Shown: in pieces, positions 18,071 to 23,949 of the stretch
Layout of the letters: the number at the start of each line of letters is the position of its first letter
Position numbering within the stretch: the stretch's first letter is position 1
Source: an uncultured Clostridia bacterium
GTDB taxonomy: Bacteria; Bacillota; Clostridia; TANB77; CAG-508
Direction: 5' to 3'
Assembly: GCA_934162615.1 (NCBI GenBank)
Contig: CAKPJK010000009.1
Span: 1-45,601, forward strand
DNA: 45,601 bases
Made by a program: the position numbers and the translations under genes
The notes under the pieces: generated by a model
The model's database searches: none
Told to the model about the DNA's origin: nothing
The model's input: only the letters and a program-made list of their open reading frames with translations

Positions 18071-18099
18071 TTGACAAATAGAAAAAGAAATGTTACAAT
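18071..18099 (+). promoter_or_regulatory. Tandem sigma-A promoter P2
   Basis: TTGACA (18071-18076), 17-nt spacer, TACAAT (18094-18099). Its -10 lies within the first of three 11-bp-period boxes, so binding there would block it. Confidence 0.65.
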
Positions 18100-18119
18100 T
18101 CTGTAACAGAAATATTACA
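18092..18119 (+). promoter_or_regulatory. Triple 11-bp-period box (WalR/PhoP type), site A
   Basis: GTTACA (18092-97), GTAACA (18103-08) and ATTACA (18114-19) repeat with exactly 11-bp period. Read on the other strand each is TGTWAH, so the set is TGTWAH-N5-TGTWAH-N5-TGTWAH, the pattern established for WalR (and close to PhoP) in Bacillus. The third box starts 32 bp before the -35 of P3. The same arrangement occurs at 34108-34135 and 45353-45380. Confidence 0.5.
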
Positions 18120-18145
18120 TTTATTTTAAATAATTGTAATATCTA

Positions 18146-18177
18146 TTGACACAAATGAATAATAATATTATTATAAT
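18146..18177 (+). promoter_or_regulatory. Tandem sigma-A promoter P3, directed antisense to the small membrane gene
   Basis: TTGACA (18146-18151), 17-nt spacer, TATTAT (18169-18174; an overlapping TATAAT sits at 18172-18177). Its transcript would start near 18181 and run antisense over the 3' end of the minus-strand small membrane protein. Confidence 0.6.
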
Positions 18178-18181
18178 AAAA

Positions 18182-18208
18182 AAAGAAAGAGAGAACTTCT
18201 TCTCTCTG
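18182..18208 (-). terminator. Terminator of the small membrane protein gene (minus strand)
   Basis: AGAGAGAA pairs with TTCTCTCT. On the minus strand a T-rich run follows, so it terminates leftward transcription. On the plus strand the same hairpin would sit at the 5' end of the P3 RNA. Confidence 0.65.
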
Positions 18209-18216
18209 TCTATCGC

Positions 18217-18393
18217 TTATCTAAATTGTTTATGGTTGGAGTTCTCTGCACGAACTTCAATTTTTTTATTTTTGTCTTGATATTTGATATATGTATTATA
18301 GCCCATAAAAGCTAAAAGACATATTACGAATCCAATGGATAAAATAATCAAAGCTGTACCTAGAAATTTTACTGCTAATATTGCGACATCCAA
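18217..18393 (-). CDS. 58-aa small membrane protein, type I toxin-like
   Basis: TTG start at 18393 with GGGAGTG six bases upstream; the upstream extension of the frame has no ribosome site. One hydrophobic helix (about residues 4-33: AILAVKFLGTALIILSIGFV...) is followed by a charged Lys/Glu/Asn tail. Its mRNA starts at a strong minus-strand promoter about 140 nt upstream and has a folded 5' leader. A plus-strand promoter makes RNA complementary to its 3' end. Small hydrophobic peptide plus convergent antisense RNA is the layout of type I toxins such as TxpA. It could instead be an ordinary phage membrane protein. Confidence 0.55.
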   Translation of the reverse strand: MDVAILAVKFLGTALIILSIGFVICLLAFMGYNTYIKYQDKNKKIEVRAENSNHKQFR

Positions 18394-18530
18394 TTTTATC
18401 ACTCCCTTTTTAGCAAAAATTAAACTGCGGAACAGGTACAGTTTATCAACAGTTATGGACAGGAACTGCCTTGCTATCAGCAGCATAACTGCTGATTAAT
18501 ATACCTGTTGTTAGAGTGATATATAAACGA
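18394..18530 (-). other. Structured 5' leader of the small membrane gene
   Basis: On the minus strand this leader has a perfect hairpin ATCAGCAG/CTGCTGAT (18475-18496), a long-range pair AACAGGTA/TACCTGTT (18430-18437 with 18504-18511) and AAACTG/CAGTTT (near 18422-18443). No reading frame of note. Long folded leaders are typical of type I toxin mRNAs. Confidence 0.45.
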
Positions 18531-18537
18531 TAAACAC

Positions 18538-18566
18538 AATATATCAAAAATATAAGATAATGTCAA
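18538..18566 (-). promoter_or_regulatory. Promoter of the small membrane gene (minus strand)
   Basis: On the minus strand: TTGACA (18566-18561), 17-nt spacer, TATATT (18543-18538). An AGTCGAA near-match to the 0A box lies at about 18570-18576. Confidence 0.6.
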
Positions 18567-18583
18567 TAAAAAGTCGAAAAAAC

Positions 18584-18634
18584 TGTGGATAATTTTTTAT
18601 GAATTGTGGAAAGAAAAAAATAATTTGTGGATAA
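18584..18634 (+). promoter_or_regulatory. Cluster of DnaA boxes with 21-bp period
   Basis: TGTGGATAA (complement TTATCCACA, the consensus DnaA box) occurs at 18584-18592 and 18626-18634. A degenerate TGTGGAAAG lies midway at 18605-18613, so all three are spaced 21 bp. They lie between two divergent promoters: leftward to the membrane gene and rightward to the 58-aa gene. Confidence 0.65.
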
Positions 18635-18656
18635 CTTTGTAAAATAATGTAAAATC

Positions 18657-18700
18657 TTCGACACCGTTCGACACATAAAATTAACATAATGTGCTATAAT
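18657..18700 (+). promoter_or_regulatory. Promoter with tandem Spo0A boxes (second copy)
   Basis: TTCGACA at 18657-18663 and 18667-18673 (10-bp period), then TATAAT at 18695-18700, exactly 21 nt after the second box. This is identical in geometry to 3198-3241. It drives the 58-aa gene at 18721. Confidence 0.7.
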
Positions 18701-18720
18701 CTATATAGAGGTGACGAAAT

Positions 18721-18897
18721 ATGAACGAAGCATATATTAAATCACTACAAATGATGAAATATTTAAAAATAAGATTAACAAGAAAGCAGTATACAGAATT
18801 AGCAAAAAGATTTAACTTGTTAAGTATACAGAGTTTGCAATTTATGTCAAAAAGAAGTTATGAAAGTATAATGAGAGCAATTTTAAAAGATGCATAA
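18721..18897 (+). CDS. 58-aa helical prophage protein under Spo0A/DnaA-box promoter
   Basis: ATG preceded by GAGGTG at 18709-18714. The protein is basic and mainly helical: MNEAYIKSLQMM start, then RKQYTELAKRFNLL and KRSYESIMRAIL. I do not recognise a family. Its size, helical make-up and promoter with DnaA boxes bring to mind Sda, the DnaA-controlled sporulation-checkpoint peptide, but the sequence does not match Sda convincingly. A terminator follows at 18899. Confidence 0.65.
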   Translation: MNEAYIKSLQMMKYLKIRLTRKQYTELAKRFNLLSIQSLQFMSKRSYESIMRAILKDA

Positions 18898-18898
18898 T

Positions 18899-18929
18899 TA
18901 GTCCCAGAAATGGGGCTTTTCTTTTTTTG
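18899..18929 (+). terminator. Terminator after the 58-aa gene
   Basis: AGTCCCA pairs with TGGGGCT around GAAA, followed by a T-run. Confidence 0.75.
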
Positions 18930-18984
18930 ACCTCTAAAGTATGTTATAAACAATTTTGGACATATTAAATTTGAGGTGAAAAAA

Positions 18985-19221
18985 ATGACAATAAAATTTA
19001 AAATAAAAGAGAAGAGAGAAGAAAAAGGAGTAAGTTTAAGGGAACTTGAAGAAGTGACAGGAATAGAAAGAGAGTATTTATCAGACTTAGAAAACAATAA
19101 AATTCCTGCAGACGAAGTTTTATTTGCAGAAATGGTAGTAATAGCAGATGCATTGGCTTTTAGAATTACCGACTTATATGAACTCGGAAACATTGAAATA
19201 AAAGGAATTGGAGAGTTTTAG
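18985..19221 (+). CDS. XRE-family HTH regulator
   Basis: 78 aa from ATG 18985; GAGGTG (18973-18978) lies 6 nt upstream, and the GTG at 18976 overlaps that site. Residues about 8-60 form the XRE/Cro helix-turn-helix: KIKEKREEKGVSLRELEEVTG, then REYLSDLENNKIPADEV. Probably a phage regulator, perhaps of the lysis-lysogeny or right-end genes. A single 0A box (TGTCGAA, 19247-19253) lies just downstream. Confidence 0.85.
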   Translation: MTIKFKIKEKREEKGVSLRELEEVTGIEREYLSDLENNKIPADEVLFAEMVVIADALAFRITDLYELGNIEIKGIGEF

Positions 19222-19377
19222 AGATAAAAATAGAAAAGGCCAATTTTGTCGAAAAAAGTCATTTCATAAAATAAAAAGGCACTTTCATAAAATATTTTAA
19301 CATTTTGGTAAAATTTGTTATACAATAATCACATCAAAAGAGCTCGGATGAAATATAAATAACAGGAGTATAAAAAA

Positions 19378-19650
19378 ATGAAATTTGTCGAAGAAAATTA
19401 TGAAAAAATGTTTACAAAAAATAGGGGAAAGGATATAATAGGAAAAAAGAATAAAGACCTCTTAAATGAAAAGTATAATTTTCAAAGAAAAGAGGAATTT
19501 AATATGATAGAAACAAAAAACGTAGTAAAAAATGAAGAAATGCAAGAACTAATCATAAGTAAAGAAGATTTCAAAAAGTATTTTGGTAAAAGAAATACAA
19601 TAAGTAGAAAAGAATATGAAAAATATTTAGAAAAGAGAAATAATTCTTGA
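19378..19650 (+). CDS. Small basic prophage protein of unknown function
   Basis: 90 aa, Lys/Glu/Asn-rich, with AGGAG before the ATG. A second ATG in frame at 19504 also has a weak ribosome site (AGAGGAA), so a 49-aa form is possible. The end (SKEDFKKYFGKRNTISRKEYEKYL) suggests two short helices. A probable promoter is TTAACA (19297) with TACAAT (19321), 18-nt spacer. Upstream a TTTCATAAAATA repeat occurs twice, 21 bp apart. The gene is the last in the prophage and its stop overlaps the outward promoter. Confidence 0.5.
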   Translation: MKFVEENYEKMFTKNRGKDIIGKKNKDLLNEKYNFQRKEEFNMIETKNVVKNEEMQELIISKEDFKKYFGKRNTISRKEYEKYLEKRNNS

Positions 19651-19675
19651 CATTAAAAAATAATATAAGTATAAT
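19647..19675 (+). promoter_or_regulatory. Outward-facing consensus promoter at the prophage right end
   Basis: TTGACA (19647-19652), 17-nt spacer, TATAAT (19670-19675), a perfect sigma-A promoter. It points across the att site into the riboswitch and P-type ATPase. I see no strong terminator in between until the riboswitch hairpin. Confidence 0.7.
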
Positions 19676-19811
19676 ATAAAAAAGTTAACACTTTTTTAAC
19701 ACTTTAGTTTTGAATAACTAAAAAGAACTAGGAATAACTTTGTTAAAAAAATGTTAATAAATCAATAAGTAAGAAGATTTATAAAAATTGAGAAATAACA
19801 TTTTTTTAATC

Positions 19812-19839
19812 ATGGGTTCGATTCCCGTAGGGGTCACCA
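19812..19839 (+). other. Prophage attachment site: 3' end of a tRNA gene (att, distal end)
   Basis: The T-arm and 3' acceptor of a tRNA are present without the rest: ATGGG-TTCGATT-CCCGT, then AGGGGTC, A, CCA. The acceptor half fits a tRNA starting GGCCCCT, as in many Firmicutes tRNA-Glu, though the identity is not certain. Such a fragment is the usual distal att left when a phage integrates into a tRNA gene. The intact tRNA and integrase should lie beyond the left edge of the window. Confidence 0.8.
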
Positions 19840-19850
19840 ACAAAATAATT

Positions 19851-19940
19851 TAAAAGGGAGTAGCTTTTAATTACTAGTCAACAGTCGCGATAAGAAATTA
19901 TCTGGCTAGTAAACTTAAAAATAAGTAAGTGAGACTTTTA
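19851..19940 (+). promoter_or_regulatory. yybP-ykoY-type manganese riboswitch aptamer
   Basis: AAAAGGGAGTAGC at the 5' side matches the conserved first loop of the yybP-ykoY motif. GAGACTTTT at the 3' side matches the conserved second loop and 3' strand. AAAAG (19852-19856) and CTTTT (19935-19939) pair as P1. It lies directly in front of a P-type ATPase, one of the known target types of this riboswitch (Lactococcus yoaB). The 5' edge is only about 11 nt from the tRNA 3' end. Confidence 0.7.
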
Positions 19941-19998
19941 AAAGAAATTTTAGCATAAAAGGTTATGTATAAGATTTCTTTTAAAAGTCTCATTTCTT
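19930..19998 (+). terminator. Riboswitch expression platform: long terminator hairpin
   Basis: A perfect 19-bp inverted repeat (19930-19948 with 19974-19992) is followed by TTTCTTAT. Its 5' arm contains the P1 3' strand of the aptamer, so P1 and this hairpin exclude each other. Ligand binding would favour P1 and read-through, i.e. the gene turns on, as known for manganese-responsive members. Confidence 0.7.
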
Positions 19999-20041
19999 AT
20001 ATATGTATAAACATAACAAAATTTGTAAAAAATAGGGATAA

Positions 20042-20092
20042 GGGGACGGGTCTTTAATCCCGAAAAAAATTCGGGATTGAAGACCCGTCCCC
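20042..20092 (+). repeat. GC-rich palindromic repeat upstream of the ATPase
   Basis: Two 23-nt arms (20042-20064 and 20070-20092) pair fully apart from one G-T, around a 5-nt A loop. Core GGGGACGGGTCT at one end, AGACCCGTCCCC at the other. The GC content contrasts with the AT-rich surroundings. The sequence then continues with a partial third copy (AATCCCGAA). It resembles dispersed palindromic (REP/MITE-like) units of Clostridia. It ends 27 nt before the ATPase start codon. Confidence 0.75.
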
Positions 20093-20118
20093 CAATCCCG
20101 AAATTTGGAGGTAGTAAT

Positions 20119-22845
20119 ATGGAGAAGAAAAACTGGTTTAACAAAGAAGTTGAAGAAATTGAAAAAGAGTTAGAAACGCACAAAGAAAAAGGCTTAAAAG
20201 AAGAACAGATTGCAAGAATAAGAGAACAAAAAGGTTATAATGAATTACAAGCTGGTAAAAAGAAAACATTATTACAAAGATTTTTAGATCAATTTAAAGA
20301 TTTTTCAATAATAGTATTAATAATTGCTGCAATTGTATCAGGCGTAGTTGGAATACAACAAGGAGAGGGAATGACTGATACTATAATAATTTTAATTGTC
20401 GTTCTAGTAAATGCAATAATAGGAGTAGCACAAGAAAGCAAGGCTGAAAAATCATTAGAGGCTTTACAAAAATTAAGTGATCATGCATCAAAAGTTGTAA
20501 GAGATGGAAAACTACAAGTTATTCCAGCGAAAGAACTAGTACCAGGTGACTTAGTAGTTCTTGATACAGGTGATTATATTCCAGCAGACTTAAGAATTGT
20601 AGAAGAAGCAAATTTAAAATCACAAGAAAGTTCATTAACAGGAGAATCTGTACCAGTTGAAAAAACTACTGAAATGATTGAAGAAACAGAAATTGGTATT
20701 GGTGATAGAAAAAATATGTTATTTTCTTCAAGTTTAGTAACATATGGTAGAGGAAAAGGAATTGTTGTAGAAACGGGTATGACAACAGAAGTTGGAAAAA
20801 TAGCAGGTATGATAAATTCAACAGAAAAGCAAGAAACACCTTTACAACGAAAATTAAATAAATTAGGAAAAACATTAGGAATTGCAGCATTAGTAATTTG
20901 TGTAGTAATATTTGTGGTTGGGTTGATACAAGGAAAAGAACCAATTCAAATGTTTATGACAGCAGTTTCATTAGCCGTTGCAGCAATACCAGAAGGGTTG
21001 GCAGCAGTATCAACAATTGTTTTAGCAATTGGTGTTCAAAAAATGGTTAAGAAAAATGCAATTGTTAAAAGACTTCCAGCTGTTGAAACACTTGGAAGCA
21101 GTACAGTTATATGTTCAGATAAAACAGGAACATTAACTCAAAACAAAATGACAGTAGAAAAAATTTATTGGAACGAAGCCATCAGAGATATGGACAATAT
21201 ACAAGAAGATGAAATTGACGAGGAATTGAAAAAACTAGTATATGCGAATATGCTATGTAATGATACAAAAATATCACAAGACGGAACTTTAACAGGTGAT
21301 CCAACTGAAACAGCATTAGTTGATATGGCCTTTAAATTAAGTTTTGACCCAAGTTTATATGACAGAGCACCCAGAGTTCAAGAAATACCATTTGACTCAG
21401 ACAGAAAATTAATGACGACTGTAAATGAATTAAATGGAAAATATATAGTGTTTACAAAAGGTGGAATAGATGAATTATTAAAAAGATGTTCAGCATATGA
21501 AATCAATAATGAAACACATCAAAATATTGGTGAATATGTAAACAAAATTAGAGAAAAAAATGAAGAGATGGCAAAAGATGCTTTAAGGGTGTTGGGATGT
21601 GCATATAAAGAAATTGATCATATTCCATCAAAAGAAGAAATGGCAACAATAGAAAATGACTTGATATTTATAGGAATGGTTGGTATGATAGACCCACCAA
21701 GAGAAGAGGCAAAAGTTGCAGTTGAAAAATGTAAAACAGCAGGAATAAAAGTTGTAATGATTACAGGTGACCACAAAATTACAGCAACAGCAATTGCTAA
21801 AAAATTAGGAATTCTTGAGAATGATGATGAAGCGATAACTGGTAGCGAACTTGAACAAATGTCAGATGAAGAATTAATACAAAATGTTAGAAAATATTCA
21901 GTTTATGCTAGGGTTTCTCCAGAACACAAAGTTAGAATTGTAAATGCATGGCAAAAAAATGGCGAAGTTGTTGCAATGACAGGTGATGGAGTTAATGATA
22001 GTCCTGCACTTAAAAAAGCAGATATTGGTTGTGCAATGGGAATTGTTGGAACTGATGTTGCAAAAGAAGCGGCAGATGTAATTTTAACAGATGATAACTT
22101 TGCAACAGTTGTATCAGCTGTAGAAGAAGGAAGAAGAATATATGACAACATTTTAAAAGTAATTCAATTCTTGCTTTCAAGCAATGTTGGAGAAATAATA
22201 GTACTATTTTTTGCAACATTATTAACACCATTATTTAGCAAATGGTTTGGAATAACAGACATCAATAGTTTGGAAATATTACTACCAATTCATATCTTAT
22301 GGATAAATTTAGTAACAGACTCATTACCTGCATTAGCTTTAGCGTTTGACCCAGCAAATAGAGATATAATGGAGAGAAAACCAGTAAAACCAGGTAAAGG
22401 CGTATTCACAAAAGGAATGACATGGAGAGTTATATACCAAGGTATGATGATAGGTGGACTTACACTTGCTGCATTTATGATAGGTCTTGGAACAACAAAA
22501 ACACCTATAAATGGTTTAACACTTGACCAATCAAAAATAGAAGTTGGGCAAACTATGGCATTTGTAACTTTGGCACTTTCAGAATTAACACATGTATTTA
22601 ATGTAAGGAATAATAGAAAATCAATATTTAAGACAGGAATATTTAATAATATGAAATTAATAGGAGCAGTTGTTGTGTCTGCATTGCTTGTATTTGTTAT
22701 TTTATTAATTCCTGGTTTAAGAGAAATATTTAGTATTCCGGTTTTGCCAACTGAAAATATTATTGAATTAGTATGTTTAGTTCTTGCTCCAATTGCTATT
22801 GTTGAGATATTTAAGTTGTTTAAAATTAATGGTGGAGAGAATTAG
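20119..22845 (+). CDS. Ca2+/Mn2+-type P-type ATPase
   Basis: 908 aa from ATG 20119 (GGAGG at 20107-20111); an in-frame TTG 14 codons upstream lies inside the palindrome and has no ribosome site. P2A ATPase features in order: cation-transporter N-domain, TGES (A-domain), PEGL in M4, Asp334 in DKTGTLT (phosphorylated), N-domain KGG, TGDH, TGDGVND hinge, and C-terminal membrane helices. These enzymes export Ca2+ or Mn2+ at the cost of ATP. The upstream yybP-ykoY-like riboswitch suggests Mn2+ export, as for Lactococcus YoaB. Ca2+ transport cannot be excluded from sequence. Confidence 0.92.
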   Translation: MEKKNWFNKEVEEIEKELETHKEKGLKEEQIARIREQKGYNELQAGKKKTLLQRFLDQFKDFSIIVLIIAAIVSGVVGIQQGEGMTDTIIILIVVLVNAIIGVAQESKAEKSLEALQKLSDHASKVVRDGKLQVIPAKELVPGDLVVLDTGDYIPADLRIVEEANLKSQESSLTGESVPVEKTTEMIEETEIGIGDRKNMLFSSSLVTYGRGKGIVVETGMTTEVGKIAGMINSTEKQETPLQRKLNKLGKTLGIAALVICVVIFVVGLIQGKEPIQMFMTAVSLAVAAIPEGLAAVSTIVLAIGVQKMVKKNAIVKRLPAVETLGSSTVICSDKTGTLTQNKMTVEKIYWNEAIRDMDNIQEDEIDEELKKLVYANMLCNDTKISQDGTLTGDPTETALVDMAFKLSFDPSLYDRAPRVQEIPFDSDRKLMTTVNELNGKYIVFTKGGIDELLKRCSAYEINNETHQNIGEYVNKIREKNEEMAKDALRVLGCAYKEIDHIPSKEEMATIENDLIFIGMVGMIDPPREEAKVAVEKCKTAGIKVVMITGDHKITATAIAKKLGILENDDEAITGSELEQMSDEELIQNVRKYSVYARVSPEHKVRIVNAWQKNGEVVAMTGDGVNDSPALKKADIGCAMGIVGTDVAKEAADVILTDDNFATVVSAVEEGRRIYDNILKVIQFLLSSNVGEIIVLFFATLLTPLFSKWFGITDINSLEILLPIHILWINLVTDSLPALALAFDPANRDIMERKPVKPGKGVFTKGMTWRVIYQGMMIGGLTLAAFMIGLGTTKTPINGLTLDQSKIEVGQTMAFVTLALSELTHVFNVRNNRKSIFKTGIFNNMKLIGAVVVSALLVFVILLIPGLREIFSIPVLPTENIIELVCLVLAPIAIVEIFKLFKINGGEN

Positions 22846-22874
22846 AATTAAATTAGTGATTAATTAATTAAAAG

Positions 22875-22917
22875 CACAAATAAACTATTTAGTAACATAG
22901 TTGATTGTGTTTTTTTA
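22875..22917 (+). terminator. Terminator of the ATPase gene
   Basis: CACAA/TTGTG and AACTAT/ATAGTT form one interrupted stem, followed by seven T. Confidence 0.8.
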
Positions 22918-22935
22918 TTGTATTTTATTAAAAAG

Positions 22936-23187
22936 AATAATTATTTGGCCAATAATAAAATATATGGCGATGCAATATCTGAAACATCATCGGAAGGAAT
23001 TGGAAATACTTCATGGAAATGGGGAAAAACAGGAGATGAATCTAATTTTGCTGCACAAATTTGTCAGTTTTTTATGCGTGGAGGATATTGGTGGAATTCT
23101 TCTTCAGCTGGTTTATTTTCATTTGGACAAAATGGAGGTAATAGTAATTATTATTCTGGCTTTCGTTCTGTCTTAGTATCAAAATAA
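22936..23187 (+). pseudogene. 5'-truncated pilin-like adhesin C-terminus
   Basis: An open frame ending at the TAA at 23185 begins abruptly after the ATPase terminator, with no ribosome site. About 75 residues (YGDAISETSSEGIGNTSWKW, then FFMRGGYWWNSSSAGLFSFG and ending GFRSVLVSK) look like the C-terminal domain of Clostridia proteins that have a pilin-type N-terminal signal. The N-terminal pilin part is missing. It may be decayed, or a silent cassette that recombines with an expressed copy elsewhere. Confidence 0.6.
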
Positions 23188-23193
23188 AATATA

Positions 23194-23224
23194 AAAATCT
23201 CCTAGTTTATCTAGGGGATTTTTG
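23194..23224. terminator. Bidirectional terminator
   Basis: AAATCTCCTAG and CTAGGGGATTT form a stem with a TTTAT loop, T-rich on the right and A-rich on the left. It serves the truncated pilin-like frame on the plus strand and the small gene on the minus strand. Confidence 0.75.
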
Positions 23225-23229
23225 TGATT

Positions 23230-23413
23230 CTAATAATAATTAAAACTCCAAGGAGAACTATTCGTAAATCCGGTTGCCAATAGCTCTCAAATTTTGATAA
23301 TTAGCTTTACTATCACCTGTAGAAGCATCAATTGAATTTAAGAAATTACTCAAAGCAATCATAGCTTCGTAAGCAGATGAAAACTCAGTTTTTAAAAGCT
23401 CATCTTTTGTCAT
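23230..23413 (-). CDS. Small hypothetical protein, with an in-frame CGG codon
   Basis: The ATG at 23413 follows a strong AAAGGAGGAC (23430-23421). The conventional frame gives 51 aa (MTKDELLKTEF...IGNRIYE) and stops at 23260-23258. It contains CGG (23272-23270) three codons before that stop, followed by A. If the ribosome skips C, the frame continues GFTNSSPWSFNYY and stops at 23232-23230, just before the terminator (total about 60 aa). The protein is helical and acidic at the start. No family recognised. Which end is used cannot be decided from sequence alone. Confidence 0.6.
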
Positions 23414-23488
23414 AAGCGTTGTCCTCCTTTCAAAAATACAGTAACTTAATGTTATAAAAGTATTTTAAAACACAAATTATAAAAAGAC

Positions 23489-23563
23489 TGTCGAAACATA
23501 GAAAATATATTATAAAATTTTAATCAAAAAACACTTGTACTTTTTTAAATTTATTATTATAAT
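23489..23563 (+). promoter_or_regulatory. Promoter with a Spo0A box before the 93-aa gene
   Basis: TTGTAC (23535-23540), 17-nt spacer, TATAAT (23558-23563). A perfect TGTCGAA 0A box lies at 23489-23495, 39 nt upstream of the -35. A single box is weak evidence. Confidence 0.45.
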
Positions 23564-23615
23564 AGATAAAGAAAAAAACAGACCAAATTTGTAATATAAG
23601 GAGGGAAGATTAGAG

Positions 23616-23897
23616 ATGGAAAAAATTTCAAAAATAAATATGATTAATAAAATGCAAAGTAAACAAAAACAAAATGAATATAAGGCACCCAAAAAGAAAA
23701 ATAATGGTTTTAAAGATATATTAGAAAAAGAAAAAGAAAAATTAGATAAAAAATCAACAGAAAAAGTAAGAAAAAGAGCACTAGATGCTTATAAAGTTCA
23801 AATGAAAATGGCAAAGCCAAAAAGAAATATAGTAAATAGTATACCTAATATAAATATTGATCATAATGAAAAAGATGAGGAAAATACAATAGATTAA
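23616..23897 (+). CDS. Small basic hypothetical protein
   Basis: 93 aa, Lys/Asn/Glu-rich, with GGAGGG before the ATG. The N-terminal half is disordered-looking and the middle helical (FKDILEKEKEKLDKKSTEKVRKRALDAY). I do not recognise a family. It ends 52 nt before glgP and could be co-transcribed with it. Confidence 0.55.
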   Translation: MEKISKINMINKMQSKQKQNEYKAPKKKNNGFKDILEKEKEKLDKKSTEKVRKRALDAYKVQMKMAKPKRNIVNSIPNINIDHNEKDEENTID

Positions 23898-23949
23898 AAA
23901 AGTTTAAAAGTACAAAAAGAAAAAATATAAAATACTAAGGAGGAAAAAA

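Noticed and set aside
18721..18897. Calling the 58-aa gene sda
   Set aside because: Size and promoter fit, but the residues do not match Sda well enough to name it.
19690..19720. TTAACACTTT repeats near the att site as integrase arm sites
   Set aside because: Only two short copies in AT-rich DNA, and the integrase is not in the window.
20077..20118. Upstream TTG start for the ATPase
   Set aside because: It lies inside the palindrome and lacks a ribosome site. ATG 20119 has GGAGG at good distance.
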